A stretch of DNA of 64,000 nucleotides from Tolypocladium sp. Sup5 PDA-1 (Eukaryota > Ascomycota > Sordariomycetes > Hypocreales > Ophiocordycipitaceae). A program made the position numbers and the translations under genes. The notes below the pieces were generated by a model, which made no database searches, was not told the origin of the DNA, and saw only the letters and a program-made list of their open reading frames with translations. The DNA lies in assembly GCA_000750105.3 (NCBI GenBank), contig JPHH03000017.1, positions 62,001 to 126,000 on the forward strand, written 5' to 3'. Below, one piece after another: positions 42,869 through 53,742 of the stretch (the stretch's first letter is position 1; every line of letters begins with the position of its first letter).

Positions 42869-45800
42869 ATGGCCGACGATGAGACCCCCAACGGCCAGAC
42901 GAACCCCGTCCCCCAATCACGACCGTCCACGGCGAGGCGCATGTCGGGTGACGTGACGGCTTCGACAGCGATGATGGGGACGCATGCGCATGCAGACGCG
43001 CCCAAGACGGCTGCGACGCCGAACCCCGACGACTCGCTCCTCAAGCTGCTGCCCCCGACCGGTGCGAAGGCGCGGACAGACGCAGCCGGCGGCGCAGAGA
43101 GCAGCTACATCGACGCGACAGCCATGGACCACACCAGGGAGCCAGAGGAGACTCTCACGGAAGAGGCCGTACGCGAACATCTCAGAGACGTCGAGTCCAG
43201 CTTCCTGCCCGCGCTGTCGCCCATCCCCACCGTGTCAACCAACGGCGAGGGCGGGGTGGACGACACGTATTTGTTTGATTCGCCTGACAAGGCCGCAGCG
43301 CAGCCCGGGCAGCGACGCGATGATGCCGATACGACTGCCGTGAGCAATACCACGTCGAGCCTCGAGAACCTCGACTCCTCGCCGACTGCCGCCGCCGCCG
43401 CCAGGACTATTTCACGCGCCGTCAGCATGGCGAGCCACCCACACCGAGACACCGTCACCGACGAGGACGACGACAGAGACGAGCACGAACACTCCCTCCT
43501 GTCGGCCTCTGAGGACGCCACGGCATCGTTGTCGCGCTCCCAATCCCTCTCGGAGAGGATGGATGCCGGCAGCACTCCTGGCAACTCGCTGCGTGTCAGC
43601 AAACGACCCAAATACCTGCGAAGCCGCTTCGGCAGTCAGAGATCCTCGACGTCGTCCTTTATCACAAACCCAGAGTCCCACGATGGCAGCGACGCGACCG
43701 TCGGGCTCGGCCTCGACTACGCGCTGCACTCTGGCGGCGCCGTGCCGGCCCTGGGCAACCCGCGCGTCTCGAGCAACGTGCTCCCTCGATCGATCAGCAT
43801 CGGCAGCATGGCATCCGGCTTCGGCCCCGACGACTACGAAACATCCGCTCACCAGCTCGAGCCGCTCGCCGAAATCGACAGCCCTCCCCCGACGCGTCAC
43901 GGCGACTCGATGCAGACCCCTAGAGCCTCCAGGGAGAACCTCAACACCGCGCCCACCGACACAGTTATAGCGCAACATGTCAGGAGCGTGCAGGTCCCTG
44001 AGTCGTTGGCCAAGGAGTACAAGTTCAAAAACGGCCTGCAGACGCCGCGGAGGCCATCTAATCTGACCACGGGCTCGGCCACGACCGGCCGCAGCGGGAG
44101 GAACTTGACCCTCAAGGAGCAGAGCAGCACCATTGAGCGGCTTTCAAAGGAGAATTTCGACCTGAAGCTCAAGGTCATGTTTCTCAGCGACCGACTCGAC
44201 AAGCTTTCCGAAGAGGGCATCAAGGAGATGATATCGGAAAACGTCGATCTCAAGACGAGCCTCGCGGTGCTTCAACGAGATAACAAGATCCTGAGGAAGA
44301 GGGTAAAGGAGCTGGAGAGGCAGGCCAAGGAGGAAGATAATCGACCGAGTACGGCGCGGAGCGGTGCGTCCTCGACGGATCAGACTGCGAAGATGGACGA
44401 CGAAGAGGCCCAGGAGCGAGAGGAGGAGCTCATATACCTGCGCGAGCGCGTCGAGGAATACGCCACCGAGATTGAGCGGCTGCGAAACGAGGGTGTGTAC
44501 AGGGAGTCCGAGAAGAGGAAGCTGGCAGACTTTGTCAAGACGCTTGGAGAACGGACTGGCGAGAACCTCGGTCGCCAAGAGGAAGCTGACGTCTGGAAGG
44601 ATCTGCTGGAGCAGGAGACGGCCCGCAGAGAGCAAGCAGACGAGGACAACCGGAGGCTGCGGGACGAAGTGTTTCGCCTCAAGAAAGAAGTGTCTGGTGG
44701 GCAAGGGGCGGGGACGGGGACCTTGCACCACACTACCAACATTTACAACATCACCAAGAAGCACCGGGATCAGAATGCCTCGCCCAGCCGCCCGGTGTCT
44801 GGCCTGTCGGGCGACATTGAGGGATCCAACGCAAACTTCAGCGCGGCTACTACCCTCGTTGAAGAGATGCGGCGGGAGAGCGAGCAGCTGCGCCACGAAA
44901 ACGCCGAGCTACGTCGCGAAGTCGGTGCTCAGACCTCCATGCTGACTTCTAGGAACCGCGAGAAGGACCGTTTGTACCAGGAGATTGAGGAACTCAAGAT
45001 GGCGCAGCGTCGTGGAGGTGGTGTAGCGCCGTCGACCGTCGACAGTCTCCTCGAGCGATCTGCCTCCCGCGCCGGACACGACAGGCCCCATTCCCGTGGC
45101 AGCGGCCAGACCAGGCAGACGTTTGCCGAGGAGGACGCCGAGCGGGAGGAGCTCGAGAACAAGCTAAATGAGCTGCGGGACAACCTCAGCGAGGTCAAGC
45201 TGCAGAACCAGGAGCTGCAGCGGGAGCTCGAAGCCTGCATGGAGGACTTTGAGACCGCTGTAGAGGACAAGCGCGGGTTTGAGGAGACCGCCATAACGCT
45301 GCAGGAAGACCTCGAGACTGCCATGAACGACCTGGTTGCACTCCAGTCGGAGCGCGACGAAGCCCTGCGAGAACAAGGAGATATGGAAATCGAGTTCGAG
45401 GCGCTGCGCCGTGAGGCACAGGAGGAGATTGACACGCTGGAAGTCGAGGCTGACCAGCGCAACGAAGAGATACAGCGTCTTCAGGCCGACTTGAGGGATC
45501 GCTCAGAAAATTTCGACGCCTTGCAGGAAGAGATGCGAAAGATGAGCGAGGCCCTCATCCGCCTCGAAGATGACCAGGATACCAAGATGCGCCGCATCCA
45601 ACAGCTCGAAGAGGAGCTGGACTCGTCCAACAAGGAGCTCGAGGAGCTCGAGCAGAAACTCCTCGAAGCCAACGACAAGAACCAGCGTCTCTCGGTTCAG
45701 CAAGAGTCGTCCCAAGGCGAGATTGCCTTTTTGCGCGAAGAACAGGAGGCAGACAAGATCCGCATCGGCGACGTCGAGGCAGCGCTGGCCAACGCGGAGC

Positions 45801-47320
45801 AGAGCCTGCGCGAAGAAAAGGACCGGGCCAAGGAGCTGGATGGCCGGCTGCAGCAGGAACGCATGCAGCGGGAGATGGTGGCCAACAAGGAAAAGGAAGA
45901 GGTGCAGCAGTTTGTCAACGAGCTCAACCGCGAAGCCTCCAATGCCAAGGACGAGGTAAGGCGACTGCGTAAGAGTCTGTCGTCTCGCGAGGTCGAGGCT
46001 ACGGAGTGGAAGGAGAGGTTGATTGAGCTTGAGAACAATCTGAGAGAAGCCCTGGGTGACCTGAACGGCACCCGATCCTCCCTTCTCAAGGTACGGTCTT
46101 GTCTGATCCTGGTTGTAATGATCGGTGCTAACATCGTACAGTCCATCGCCAAGATGCAGCGCGAGCTTGAAAACACCATTCGTGAGCTCGACACCACCAA
46201 GGCATCCCTGGTTGAAAAGGACCGCATCATCAAGCAGCGCGATGCGCTCCTCGAGTCCCATGCCCTGGAGAGCCGCAAGGTCGCCGAGCTCTTCGACAAG
46301 GAACGTGTGGCGCACCGCAACACCAAGTCGCAGTTTGACACGTTCCAGAAAACGCACCACCATCTCTCGCAGACGGCGAGCACGCAGGACGTCCGCATCG
46401 CTGAGCTGGAGAGCACGAGGGGCCAAGACCGGAGAAAGCTTGCGGTGCTGGAGCAGACTGCCCGCGACCAGCTGACCGAGAGGAACGAGCTGCTGCTGAC
46501 GCTCTGGCAGAAGCTGAGCGGGCTGTGCGGCCGCGAGTGGGTGAACAGCAACGCGCTCGTCGACAGACAGGCAGTGCCGTCCGTCGAGGTCATTGCCAGC
46601 AGGCTGCCTGGTTTCTCAAAGAACCTCTTTTCCGCCATCAAGACCATCGAGACGATGTTTGGGTCCCTGCAGGCCAAGATGAAGTCCGTGGAGCGCGATC
46701 TCCACCGCGAGTACCAGACGCTGGAGAACAACCTCGAGGTGCGAACCAAGAAGCTCGACCGCCTGGAGACGATGGTGCGAAACTCGGTTGCCTCGGGTGG
46801 GCTGGGGCCCCAGGATATGCTGGGACGGATGGTGAAATTGGAGGATGCATACCGCCAGCTCAAGGTGGAGAATGCGACGCTCAGAACGGCGCAGGATGTC
46901 CGCAGTCGGGCTGCCCAGTCGCATTCGGACGGCACCATGACTTATGCCGGAGGAGGCTCACCGTCGCCTTCAGTTCCTCGGGGCCCCGAAGATCGTGACA
47001 GGAGCCGATCTTCTCGCTCTAAGCAGGAGAGAAGCAGCCGGTCTACTGGCTCAACGCGAACGAACACGGCCACAGCGATCCCAAGACCGTCCTCTGGGGT
47101 AGCCGGGAGTATGGATGTCGCGCTGGCCGGCGACGCGGGCCCGAGCAGCAACGACCACCGATGGATGTTTAGACTGCGAGACATGGAGTACAAGCTAAAG
47201 GCGGAGCGTGAGGGCCGTAACCAGGACCGACATGATGCCCGGCAGCGGCTCGGCAACCTAGAGTCGGAGAATCGGGATCTGAGGGAGAAAGCGAGGCGCT
47301 CCAACTCGGAGGCTGAGTAG
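42869..47320 (+). CDS. apsB: ApsB/Mto1-like microtubule-organising centre protein
   Basis: Exons 42869-46090 and 46142-47320, 1466 aa. The first 400 aa are Ser/Thr/Asp-rich and disordered. At about 412-486 is a centrosomin motif 1 (Cnn_1N) segment, with TLKEQSSTIERLSKENFDLK and VMFLSDRLDKL, which in related proteins recruits gamma-tubulin complexes. The remainder is long coiled coil, with heptad-rich Glu/Leu/Arg runs up to about residue 1350, and a Ser/Arg-rich tail. Fungal relatives (ApsB of Aspergillus, Mto1 of fission yeast) act at spindle pole bodies and septal or interphase microtubule-organising centres. The 51-bp intron has a GCTAAC branch site, is a multiple of three and lacks stops, so its retention would add 17 hydrophobic residues to a coiled coil. 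The ATG chosen is the first one in the frame. Confidence 0.88.
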   Translation: MADDETPNGQTNPVPQSRPSTARRMSGDVTASTAMMGTHAHADAPKTAATPNPDDSLLKLLPPTGAKARTDAAGGAESSYIDATAMDHTREPEETLTEEAVREHLRDVESSFLPALSPIPTVSTNGEGGVDDTYLFDSPDKAAAQPGQRRDDADTTAVSNTTSSLENLDSSPTAAAAARTISRAVSMASHPHRDTVTDEDDDRDEHEHSLLSASEDATASLSRSQSLSERMDAGSTPGNSLRVSKRPKYLRSRFGSQRSSTSSFITNPESHDGSDATVGLGLDYALHSGGAVPALGNPRVSSNVLPRSISIGSMASGFGPDDYETSAHQLEPLAEIDSPPPTRHGDSMQTPRASRENLNTAPTDTVIAQHVRSVQVPESLAKEYKFKNGLQTPRRPSNLTTGSATTGRSGRNLTLKEQSSTIERLSKENFDLKLKVMFLSDRLDKLSEEGIKEMISENVDLKTSLAVLQRDNKILRKRVKELERQAKEEDNRPSTARSGASSTDQTAKMDDEEAQEREEELIYLRERVEEYATEIERLRNEGVYRESEKRKLADFVKTLGERTGENLGRQEEADVWKDLLEQETARREQADEDNRRLRDEVFRLKKEVSGGQGAGTGTLHHTTNIYNITKKHRDQNASPSRPVSGLSGDIEGSNANFSAATTLVEEMRRESEQLRHENAELRREVGAQTSMLTSRNREKDRLYQEIEELKMAQRRGGGVAPSTVDSLLERSASRAGHDRPHSRGSGQTRQTFAEEDAEREELENKLNELRDNLSEVKLQNQELQRELEACMEDFETAVEDKRGFEETAITLQEDLETAMNDLVALQSERDEALREQGDMEIEFEALRREAQEEIDTLEVEADQRNEEIQRLQADLRDRSENFDALQEEMRKMSEALIRLEDDQDTKMRRIQQLEEELDSSNKELEELEQKLLEANDKNQRLSVQQESSQGEIAFLREEQEADKIRIGDVEAALANAEQSLREEKDRAKELDGRLQQERMQREMVANKEKEEVQQFVNELNREASNAKDEVRRLRKSLSSREVEATEWKERLIELENNLREALGDLNGTRSSLLKVRSCLILVVMIGANIVQSIAKMQRELENTIRELDTTKASLVEKDRIIKQRDALLESHALESRKVAELFDKERVAHRNTKSQFDTFQKTHHHLSQTASTQDVRIAELESTRGQDRRKLAVLEQTARDQLTERNELLLTLWQKLSGLCGREWVNSNALVDRQAVPSVEVIASRLPGFSKNLFSAIKTIETMFGSLQAKMKSVERDLHREYQTLENNLEVRTKKLDRLETMVRNSVASGGLGPQDMLGRMVKLEDAYRQLKVENATLRTAQDVRSRAAQSHSDGTMTYAGGGSPSPSVPRGPEDRDRSRSSRSKQERSSRSTGSTRTNTATAIPRPSSGVAGSMDVALAGDAGPSSNDHRWMFRLRDMEYKLKAEREGRNQDRHDARQRLGNLESENRDLREKARRSNSEAE

Positions 47321-47685
47321 CCGCCAGTCTGGCAAGATTGAGAGGCAGGGACAGCACATGACGACTAGACGTGTATCATGAAGCCCATGCGCACGTGTTG
47401 ACGACTACCAGTCTGTTTTATACTGTACACTAGAGGTATCGCTAGGTGTGGCTATGGCTTTGTCATCGAACTTTTGCTATCGAGGTGTTGGAGGATAGGG
47501 GGCAAGGGCATTGCTGAAACTATTTTGGGTAGATGGAGTCTTGCAGTGTAATGACATCAAACGTGCGATGACTGCCACGAGAACTTTCGCATTCTCTATG
47601 ATTATCACATGGGATGAAGATGGCCTGATGTTACTGGCCCATGAGATGAGCCGCAATTCATTGACACAGTTTCCTACATCTCCAT
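47321..47685. other. Convergent 3' flank region
   Basis: Region between the ends of the ApsB-like gene and the aldolase gene. AT-richer, no coding. Confidence 0.6.
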
Positions 47686-48474
47686 CTAATACGCGCCACC
47701 GCTATCGCTTCCGTTGATTTCTTTGACTTCGACCTCAACCTCCGTCTCTCCTATTCCTCTCGCCTTGGCCTCGTCCATGATGGCCTGCGTCGCACTGGCG
47801 CCCACCCGCGTCACCCCCAAGCTCATGACATACAGCAGCTCATCCAACGTCCTCACTCCACCAGCCGCCTTGATCTGCACATCCGGGCCGGCGTGCTGCC
47901 TCATGAGCTTGAGGTGCGGCACCGTCGCGCCCTTGTAGCTGTACATGCCGTTGGGCTGCTTGACGAAGCCGTAGCCGGTGCTGGTCTTGACAAACGCGAC
48001 CTTTTGGCGGGTGCAGATCTCGCACAGGCGGGCGATGTGCGCGTCCTGCAGGTAGTCGTTCTCGAAGATGACCTTGAGCGCGCCGCCGCGCGACGTGACG
48101 AGGCGGCTGACAGCCTCGATCTCGTGCTCGACGTAATGCCACTCACCGGAGAGGACCTTGCCGACGTTGACGACCATGTCGATCTCCGTCGCGCCGGCGC
48201 GCATGGCCTCGTCCGTCTCGGCGAGCTTGACGGCGTTGGTGGAGCTGCCGTGCGGGAAGCCGACGACGGCGCAGACGAGGACGTCGGAGCCGGCGAGGGC
48301 GGCGGCGGCGGCGGGCACGGCGTAGGGCTTGACGCAGGCGGAGGCGAGGTTGAGGGACCGCGCGAGGGAGACGCCAGCGGCGACTTCGGCATCGGTCATG
48401 GTGGGGTGCAGGAGGGAGTGGTCGATGAGCTTGGCGAGCTTGGGGATGGAGACGGAGACAGTGTTGGCGGCCAT
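47686..48474 (-). CDS. deoC: Deoxyribose-phosphate aldolase (DERA)
   Basis: Single exon on the minus strand, 262 aa. It is a class I aldolase converting 2-deoxyribose 5-phosphate into glyceraldehyde 3-phosphate and acetaldehyde, a step in deoxynucleoside breakdown. The Schiff-base Lys is K163 in AFVKTSTGYGF. The proton-relay residues are D99 in EIDMVVNVG and K192 in IKAAGGVRT. Other family blocks are LIDHSLLHP at the start and VVGFPHGSS. It is expected to be cytosolic. The gene stands head to head with the DUF1479 gene, sharing a 452-bp region. Confidence 0.95.
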   Translation of the reverse strand: MAANTVSVSIPKLAKLIDHSLLHPTMTDAEVAAGVSLARSLNLASACVKPYAVPAAAAALAGSDVLVCAVVGFPHGSSTNAVKLAETDEAMRAGATEIDMVVNVGKVLSGEWHYVEHEIEAVSRLVTSRGGALKVIFENDYLQDAHIARLCEICTRQKVAFVKTSTGYGFVKQPNGMYSYKGATVPHLKLMRQHAGPDVQIKAAGGVRTLDELLYVMSLGVTRVGASATQAIMDEAKARGIGETEVEVEVKEINGSDSGGAY

Positions 48475-48926
48475 GGCTTCAGCTTGATATATCTGATGGC
48501 CTTTAATAGGGTTGTTCGGTCTCTTGACGAGAGAGGATTCGGCTGGTGAGAACGATGAGGGCGAACTCCTGTTAAATAATGATTGAGTTAATAAGGGGCG
48601 TACAACGACGGCCGTCTATACGAGCTGTACGTGCCTCAGATGCTCCCAAGCTCGCTTCTCTGTTAGTGATGATATGAGCCGGTCGTGACAGTCCAGCCGC
48701 GAGTCTCGCCGAGTCGCCACACCGTGGTGGTGGTTGATGCTGAGGGGGTTAGCGGACTTCCCAAAGCGGAAGCCCCGCGCCACTTACACGGCGGTACCAA
48801 GTCCCGTCGCCCGGCCATATAAACCCCAAAGGAATTCTGCATTAATCCTGCTATTATATCATCGGAAGCTCCGCATCAGCCTGTGCTTCATCTCTATTTC
48901 ATTCACATGTGGACAGAATAGGCGTC
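48475..48926. promoter_or_regulatory. Shared divergent promoter of deoC and the DUF1479 gene
   Basis: 452 bp between the two start codons. A TATA-like ATATAAA at 48817-48823 lies about 105 bp before the DUF1479 ATG. No clear TATA box serves the aldolase side. Confidence 0.5.
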
Positions 48927-50564
48927 ATGCTGCGTCCGAGTCTCGCCAAGATAGCCCGGAGCGTGCCTGCGGCCAGCCGGCCGGCGTCCACGGCGGCGGC
49001 GGCGCAGAAGTCATTGAAGAAAGAGGGCGACATCTCTGACGCCTTTGTCTCGCTGTCTGGGGCAAAGCGGGCGCCGCTGCCGGATAGGTTTCGGCAACTG
49101 AAGTGTGACTTGGTACGCGGCCGGGAGGCGGCCGTGGTGGAGAGCTGGACGCGGCTGCTGAGGCAGCTGCGCAAGGAGAACGATATCATTTCCGAAAGGG
49201 GCTCTGATGTTATCCCCCAGGTTGAGTTTGCGGAGCTGGAGGCCGGGTGTGAGAAGTTGAAGGGGGAGATTAAGAAGAGAGGTGCTGTCGTGGTTAGGGG
49301 GGTGATTCCGGAGGCGGAGGCGAGGGCATACAAGGAAGAGGTTGAGGAGTACGTGAGGAAGAACCCACACACCAGAGGTCAGTCTACTCCCGCCTACTGG
49401 CTCAGATTTCCATCGGAAAACGTCCGTTTACTGACAGTGCGGCAGCCTTCCCGCCAAATGACCCCCAAGTCTACGAACTATACTGGTCCGCCCCCCAGCT
49501 CAAAGCCCGCGCCCACCCATCCCTCCTCCGCGTGCAGCACCACCTCATGTCCTTCCTGTGGCACACGTCCTCGCCGACGGCCCAGATCTCGCTCGCCAAC
49601 CCGCTCTCCTACGCCGACCGGCTGCGCATCCGGCAGCCCGGCGACGCGTCGTTTGCGCTGGGCCCGCACATCGACGGCGGCAGCGTGGAGCGCTGGGAGC
49701 GCGAGGGCTACGGCCGCGGCGGCGTCTACGACCGCGTCTTCGAGGGCTCGTGGGAGGCCTACGACCCGTGGGACGCGAGCGGGCGCGTCGACGCGGTGAG
49801 CAACCTGTACGACGGGCTGGGCGCGTGCTCCATGTTCCGGACGTGGCAGGGCTGGATGAGCATGAGCAGGACGGGGCCGCGCGAGGGGACGCTGCTGGTG
49901 AACCCGCTGATGCACATGGCGACGGCGTACGTGCTGCTGCGGCCGTTCTTCAGGCCCGTGAGCGAGAAGAGGGGGCCCGGGTACTTGGACGAGGGCAACT
50001 GGGTGTTTACGGGGACGGCGGACATGACGAGCGAGCTGCAGGGCGCGTCGCCGGGGCACGGCCAGGAGCTCACCGACGAGCTGCATCCGCACCTGGAGCT
50101 GGAGCGGACCATGGTGCACGTCCCGAACATTAAGCCGGGCGATTTCGTCGCCTGGCACTGCGACAGTGAGTCTCTCCTACCCATACCTATCACTGAATTA
50201 CACGACGTCGGATGCGGACACTTACACCCGCGACCTAGCCATCCACTCGGTCGACAAGCGCCACACGGGCCGCGGCGACTCGAGCGTGCTCTACATCCCC
50301 GTGTGCCCCGTGACGGACATCAACGCGGCGTACCTGGCGCGGCAGCGGGCGGCCTTCCGGGCGGGCACGCCGGGGCCGGACTTCCCCGGCGGGGAGGGCG
50401 AGGCGCGGCACGTCGGCCGACCGTCCGAGGCGGCGGTGCGGCGATGGGCCGACGGCGGCGCGGGCGGGCAGGCGTTTGGGCTGGAGAGGCTGACGGCGAG
50501 GGAGGGCGCGCTGCCGGGGGAGCGGGAGGTCGTGGAGAGGGCGAACGGGATTTTGGGGTTCTGA
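48927..50564 (+). CDS. DUF1479 protein, probable Fe(II)-type oxygenase fold
   Basis: Exons 48927-49377, 49446-50165 and 50239-50564, 498 aa. The protein has the DUF1479 layout known from fungi and from bacterial YbiU, which is built on a cupin-like fold related to 2-oxoglutarate oxygenases. A His-x-Asp motif appears in GPHIDGG near residue 224, and a distal His in WHCDTIHSV near residue 240 of exon 2. These fit a 2-His-1-carboxylate iron site, but the activity is not proven. The first 30 residues (MLRPSLAKIARSVPAASRP) are rich in Arg, Ala and Ser and acid-free, which suggests mitochondrial targeting. Both introns restore conserved text (FPPNDPQVYELYWS; TIHSVDKRHTGRGDSS). It diverges from deoC. 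Confidence 0.88.
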
Positions 50565-50765
50565 ACTCTTCCGAGGGTGGTGGATAGGCGTGAAGATGGG
50601 TGAGGCTTGTGAGGATATCCGGCTTGGGATGGCTGAGAAATTGAACAGACACGCACGGTCGCTGGTTCGCGTTGTCAGGCTGACTGACTTGTTTGTCCTG
50701 GTGATCTGTCCTCTTTCCCAGAATCTCGATCCCGCAAGCCCAGTCGGACAGAGTCTCACCGTGCC

Positions 50766-50805
50766 GTGTCGTGTCGTGTCGTGTCGTGTCGTGTCGTGTC
50801 GTGTC
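50766..50805 (+). repeat. Pentanucleotide microsatellite (GTGTC)8
   Basis: Eight perfect copies in non-coding DNA. Confidence 0.95.
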
Positions 50806-51639
50806 GTGTATCGCGTATCGTCTCACGGAGGTGGAGTTTGGGGGCTGGCTGGCCGCGTCGTCAGGTCAAGGCTCGCCCAACAAACACCACGGCGCTGGAT
50901 TTGTCAGCTCTGTTCCCCGCGGCGTTTCCATTGCCTGTATCCCGCGTCTCGCACACACGATCGGCCCGGGATACGCCCTTGGCTGCCGTGCTGGCGTCGG
51001 CTGGCGTCGTACTTGGCGAGGTGGGTGAGACCTTGGGAACCCCGACGGGCCGAGGACTCCACTAGCACTCGGGCTTGCAAAGAAATCGGCAGTCTTTGGA
51101 ATGTTTGCCGCTGTCCCTCCTCAGAGCCCCGAGTCCTGATTCGTCACCTCCTTGCAGCGCGTGTAAGTGGTGACAGCTCTCCGCTCCGCGAAGCTGACGG
51201 CTGGCACCGACCCCGTCCCCCTGCTGGCATTTTGTAATCAGCACCTGCGCGATTCCTCAGCGTCCTCGACGAAACGATCCGCAAGGCAGACCTGGCCTCA
51301 TCTCCCGTCCAATGGTCTCGCCAGCAGGGGGCGACGCAAGTGTTCGACACGCTTCCAATTAGTCAGCCCCAAGGCCTCGCGGTCCACCACCGTCCCCTGG
51401 CTGAGGCTAGCTCGGCAGCCAAGCTAGCCGCGCCGCTCTCTGCACATTACCACATTGGCACATTAGTAAACATTAGTGCCTCAGTTGGCTGGACGAGGCG
51501 AGGAGAACGTGGGGAAGCGGTTTCGTCGTGTACGAGTACGAGTATGTCTTTTCTGGTGGGGGAGGAGGGGCACGGGGCCAGGGGACGACTGGAGGTTGAC
51601 GGGGGACCGTGGATGACGCCGGTGAGGGGACTTACATGA

Positions 51640-51648
51640 ATATATATA
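51640..51648 (+). promoter_or_regulatory. TATA box of the DUF1993 gene
   Basis: ATATATATA, about 135 bp before the ATG at 51778. AGGGG words stand just upstream. Confidence 0.55.
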
Positions 51649-51777
51649 GACGGGCAAGTTCGCCCCTCGATGATGAAGGAGGAAAAGAGCTCTCTCTCTA
51701 TTTCGAATCACGCAATAATCACAACATCTCTCCTCAACCGCCCTTGAACGTATCCGTCTAGTCAACCAACCGCCACC

Positions 51778-52296
51778 ATGAGCTACTCTCTCTACGACGC
51801 CTCCATCCCCCTGGCCCAGGACTCCCTCAAGGCCCTCTCCGCCATCCTCAAGAAGGGCGAGGCCGCCCCCAACGCCGCCAGCCTGCCCGAGGCCACCATC
51901 CACCCGGACATGAAGCCCCTGAACTTCCAGGTCCACGTCGTCACCGACATCGCCCAGAAGATGCACGCCCGCCTGACGGGCAATGAGCCGGCGACGCTCG
52001 AGAACAACCTCAAGACTTTCGCCGACTTCCACGCCCGCATCGCGGAGACCGAGGAGCTGCTGGCCAAGGCCGACAAGGATACCATCAACAAGCGCGCCGG
52101 CGAGAATGTGCCCCTGGGCCTGGGCCCCGGCAGGACAGTGCACATCCCCGGTGCGGCCTACGTCAACGCCTACGGCCTGCCCAACGTCTTCTTCCACCTG
52201 ACGACGGCGTACGACATCCTGCGCAAGGAGGGCGTGCCGCTGGGCAAGATGGACTACCTTGCCCCGTTCATTGGCCGGTACGTGCCCGAGGAGTAG
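51778..52296 (+). CDS. DUF1993 family protein
   Basis: Single exon, 172 aa, a usual length for the family. It is a small helical protein of the DinB/YfiT-like superfamily: the start SLYDASIPLAQDSLKALSAIL and the blocks MKPLNFQVHVVTDIAQK, NAYGLPNVFFHLTTAYDILR and PLGKMDYLAPF are typical of fungal and bacterial DUF1993 members. No biochemical role is known. No targeting signal is seen. The TATA box and AGGGG-type motifs upstream point to inducible, perhaps stress-linked, expression; that is inference. Confidence 0.9.
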   Translation: MSYSLYDASIPLAQDSLKALSAILKKGEAAPNAASLPEATIHPDMKPLNFQVHVVTDIAQKMHARLTGNEPATLENNLKTFADFHARIAETEELLAKADKDTINKRAGENVPLGLGPGRTVHIPGAAYVNAYGLPNVFFHLTTAYDILRKEGVPLGKMDYLAPFIGRYVPEE

Positions 52297-52852
52297 GGCT
52301 GTGGAAGATGAGACAGGAATGGGTTTTGGGGGAGTGCCGCGTGGCACGAGGGCATGCGGCCATTGGTCTGATATGAGGGCAGTGCCGAAGATATAGTAAG
52401 GCTGCCCAAACCTCACCAAGGTTGGATGAATAAAAGTTATTCCCTTTGCCGCCAAATAAGGTGCCCGTTGAAGTGATATGCTTGGCCATTCCTTCAAGGA
52501 GGCCCGCCAACTTACAGGGCCAGAAGCTGAAACCAGTGAACACCACCTTGGCAAAGACGAATCACTGGACTTTATAGAAGTGTTGCCTTGAACGACATTC
52601 AAACCGTAGATTTCCTCCAGATGCTATTTAATGATTCTACTAATTCTGGTGTCGAGTTGCGGTCGTGCAGCACTCACCGTCGCATATTGGGCGGGGAAAT
52701 TGTTAGTGCACCCAAGCACCAGTCAGCTTCAAGGTTCAGAACTTCAGACACTCCATCGCCACCTCCCTCCTTCGGCATCGCAACAGCGCTATTCCGCCTC
52801 CTACAACCACCTCGGACCGCGTCACCCGCAAGATTTGCCGACCTCTGCCATC
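52297..52852. other. Intergenic region
   Basis: 3' flank of the DUF1993 gene and promoter of the next small gene. No coding signal. Confidence 0.5.
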
Positions 52853-53266
52853 ATGTCGCCGTACATTTACGCGCTGCGCATCATCCAGGCCTTCGAGGTA
52901 CGTGCTCTAACCCGGCCGCCGCAGCTTTCCGTGGCACCAAGTCGCTGACAAACGTGTGAACGGACAGGACAGGATCATCGCAGCCGTGCGCTCCGCCCGT
53001 TGAACCAGATGGACGTCGACCCTCGCTGACTCTAGATGCAGATCCTTCGACAGCCCGGGTTCCATCGCGCCGTCGGCCGCATCCACCGCACGATCCACGA
53101 GAGGAAACACGGCCGCAACCCGCGTGAGCCGCTCGCGCCGGGCGAGGCCACGGCCGACCCTGCGTCTGCGGGCCGGGGGCAGAGCTTTGCCAGGCACTTC
53201 TTTGACGAGCTGAAGAACCAGTTTCATGGGAAGCCGACGGACCTGCCCAGCAAGCCGCCCAAGTGA
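52853..53266 (+). CDS. Small conserved protein, possibly mitochondrial
   Basis: Exons 52853-52897 and 53036-53266, 91 aa, with a 138-bp GT-AG intron. The joined protein begins MSPYIYALRIIQAFE and continues with a basic His/Arg-rich segment (RQPGFHRAVGRIHRTIHE), then PLAPGEATADP and an end near FFDELKNQFHG. This compact plan resembles very small fungal proteins linked to mitochondrial ribosome-associated (MIOREX) factors, but I cannot prove that link from sequence. Without the first exon the frame would start at the ATG of exon 2, giving 76 aa; the two-exon form is favoured because the joined start has a plausible amphipathic helix. Confidence 0.65.
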
Positions 53267-53742
53267 ACAAATCAGAGGCGCAGAGATGCCGCCACCATCA
53301 CCATCACTACTCCTGCAAGCGGAATACGGTCGAAAGCATCGACGACTATAGCTCAGGCGTGTTCGCTACCGGCGATCCGAACTGTCCGCAGGCCCCTGGC
53401 TGCTAAAGCCGAGCCGAGGCACATCGCAGTCATAGATGACGCCGTTGAACTACGTTGGCAACGGGCGGGGGCTTTCTCGACCGCGTGCTTGGAGACGCGC
53501 CGTTGGTCAGCCTGAGAGAGGGTCAGTCGAGACCCGGGACCAAAGGTCGGCAGATGTAGTCTTTCAGGGCCATGTCTTCAAGGAGCTCAGCCGCGAGAGA
53601 AACGCGGCAAGTCGAAGACCTACATGGGCCAGGACAATCAAGTCTATAGACCAGCGCATTCAACGCCATCATCCAAGTCCCTCTATACTCAAAACACCGC
53701 CTTCACTCTTGTGCGTGGATCAACTATCTTTGCTCACCCCTA
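53267..53742. other. Convergent 3' flank region
   Basis: Between the end of the small gene and the end of the EH-domain gene. Nothing recognised. Confidence 0.5.

Larger units (their letters stand above)
50565..51777. other. Intergenic region with a pentanucleotide microsatellite
   Basis: Contains (GTGTC)8 at 50766-50805 and, near the right end, the promoter of the DUF1993 gene with AGGGG motifs at about 51568-51627 and a TATA box at 51640. No gene seen. Confidence 0.5.
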
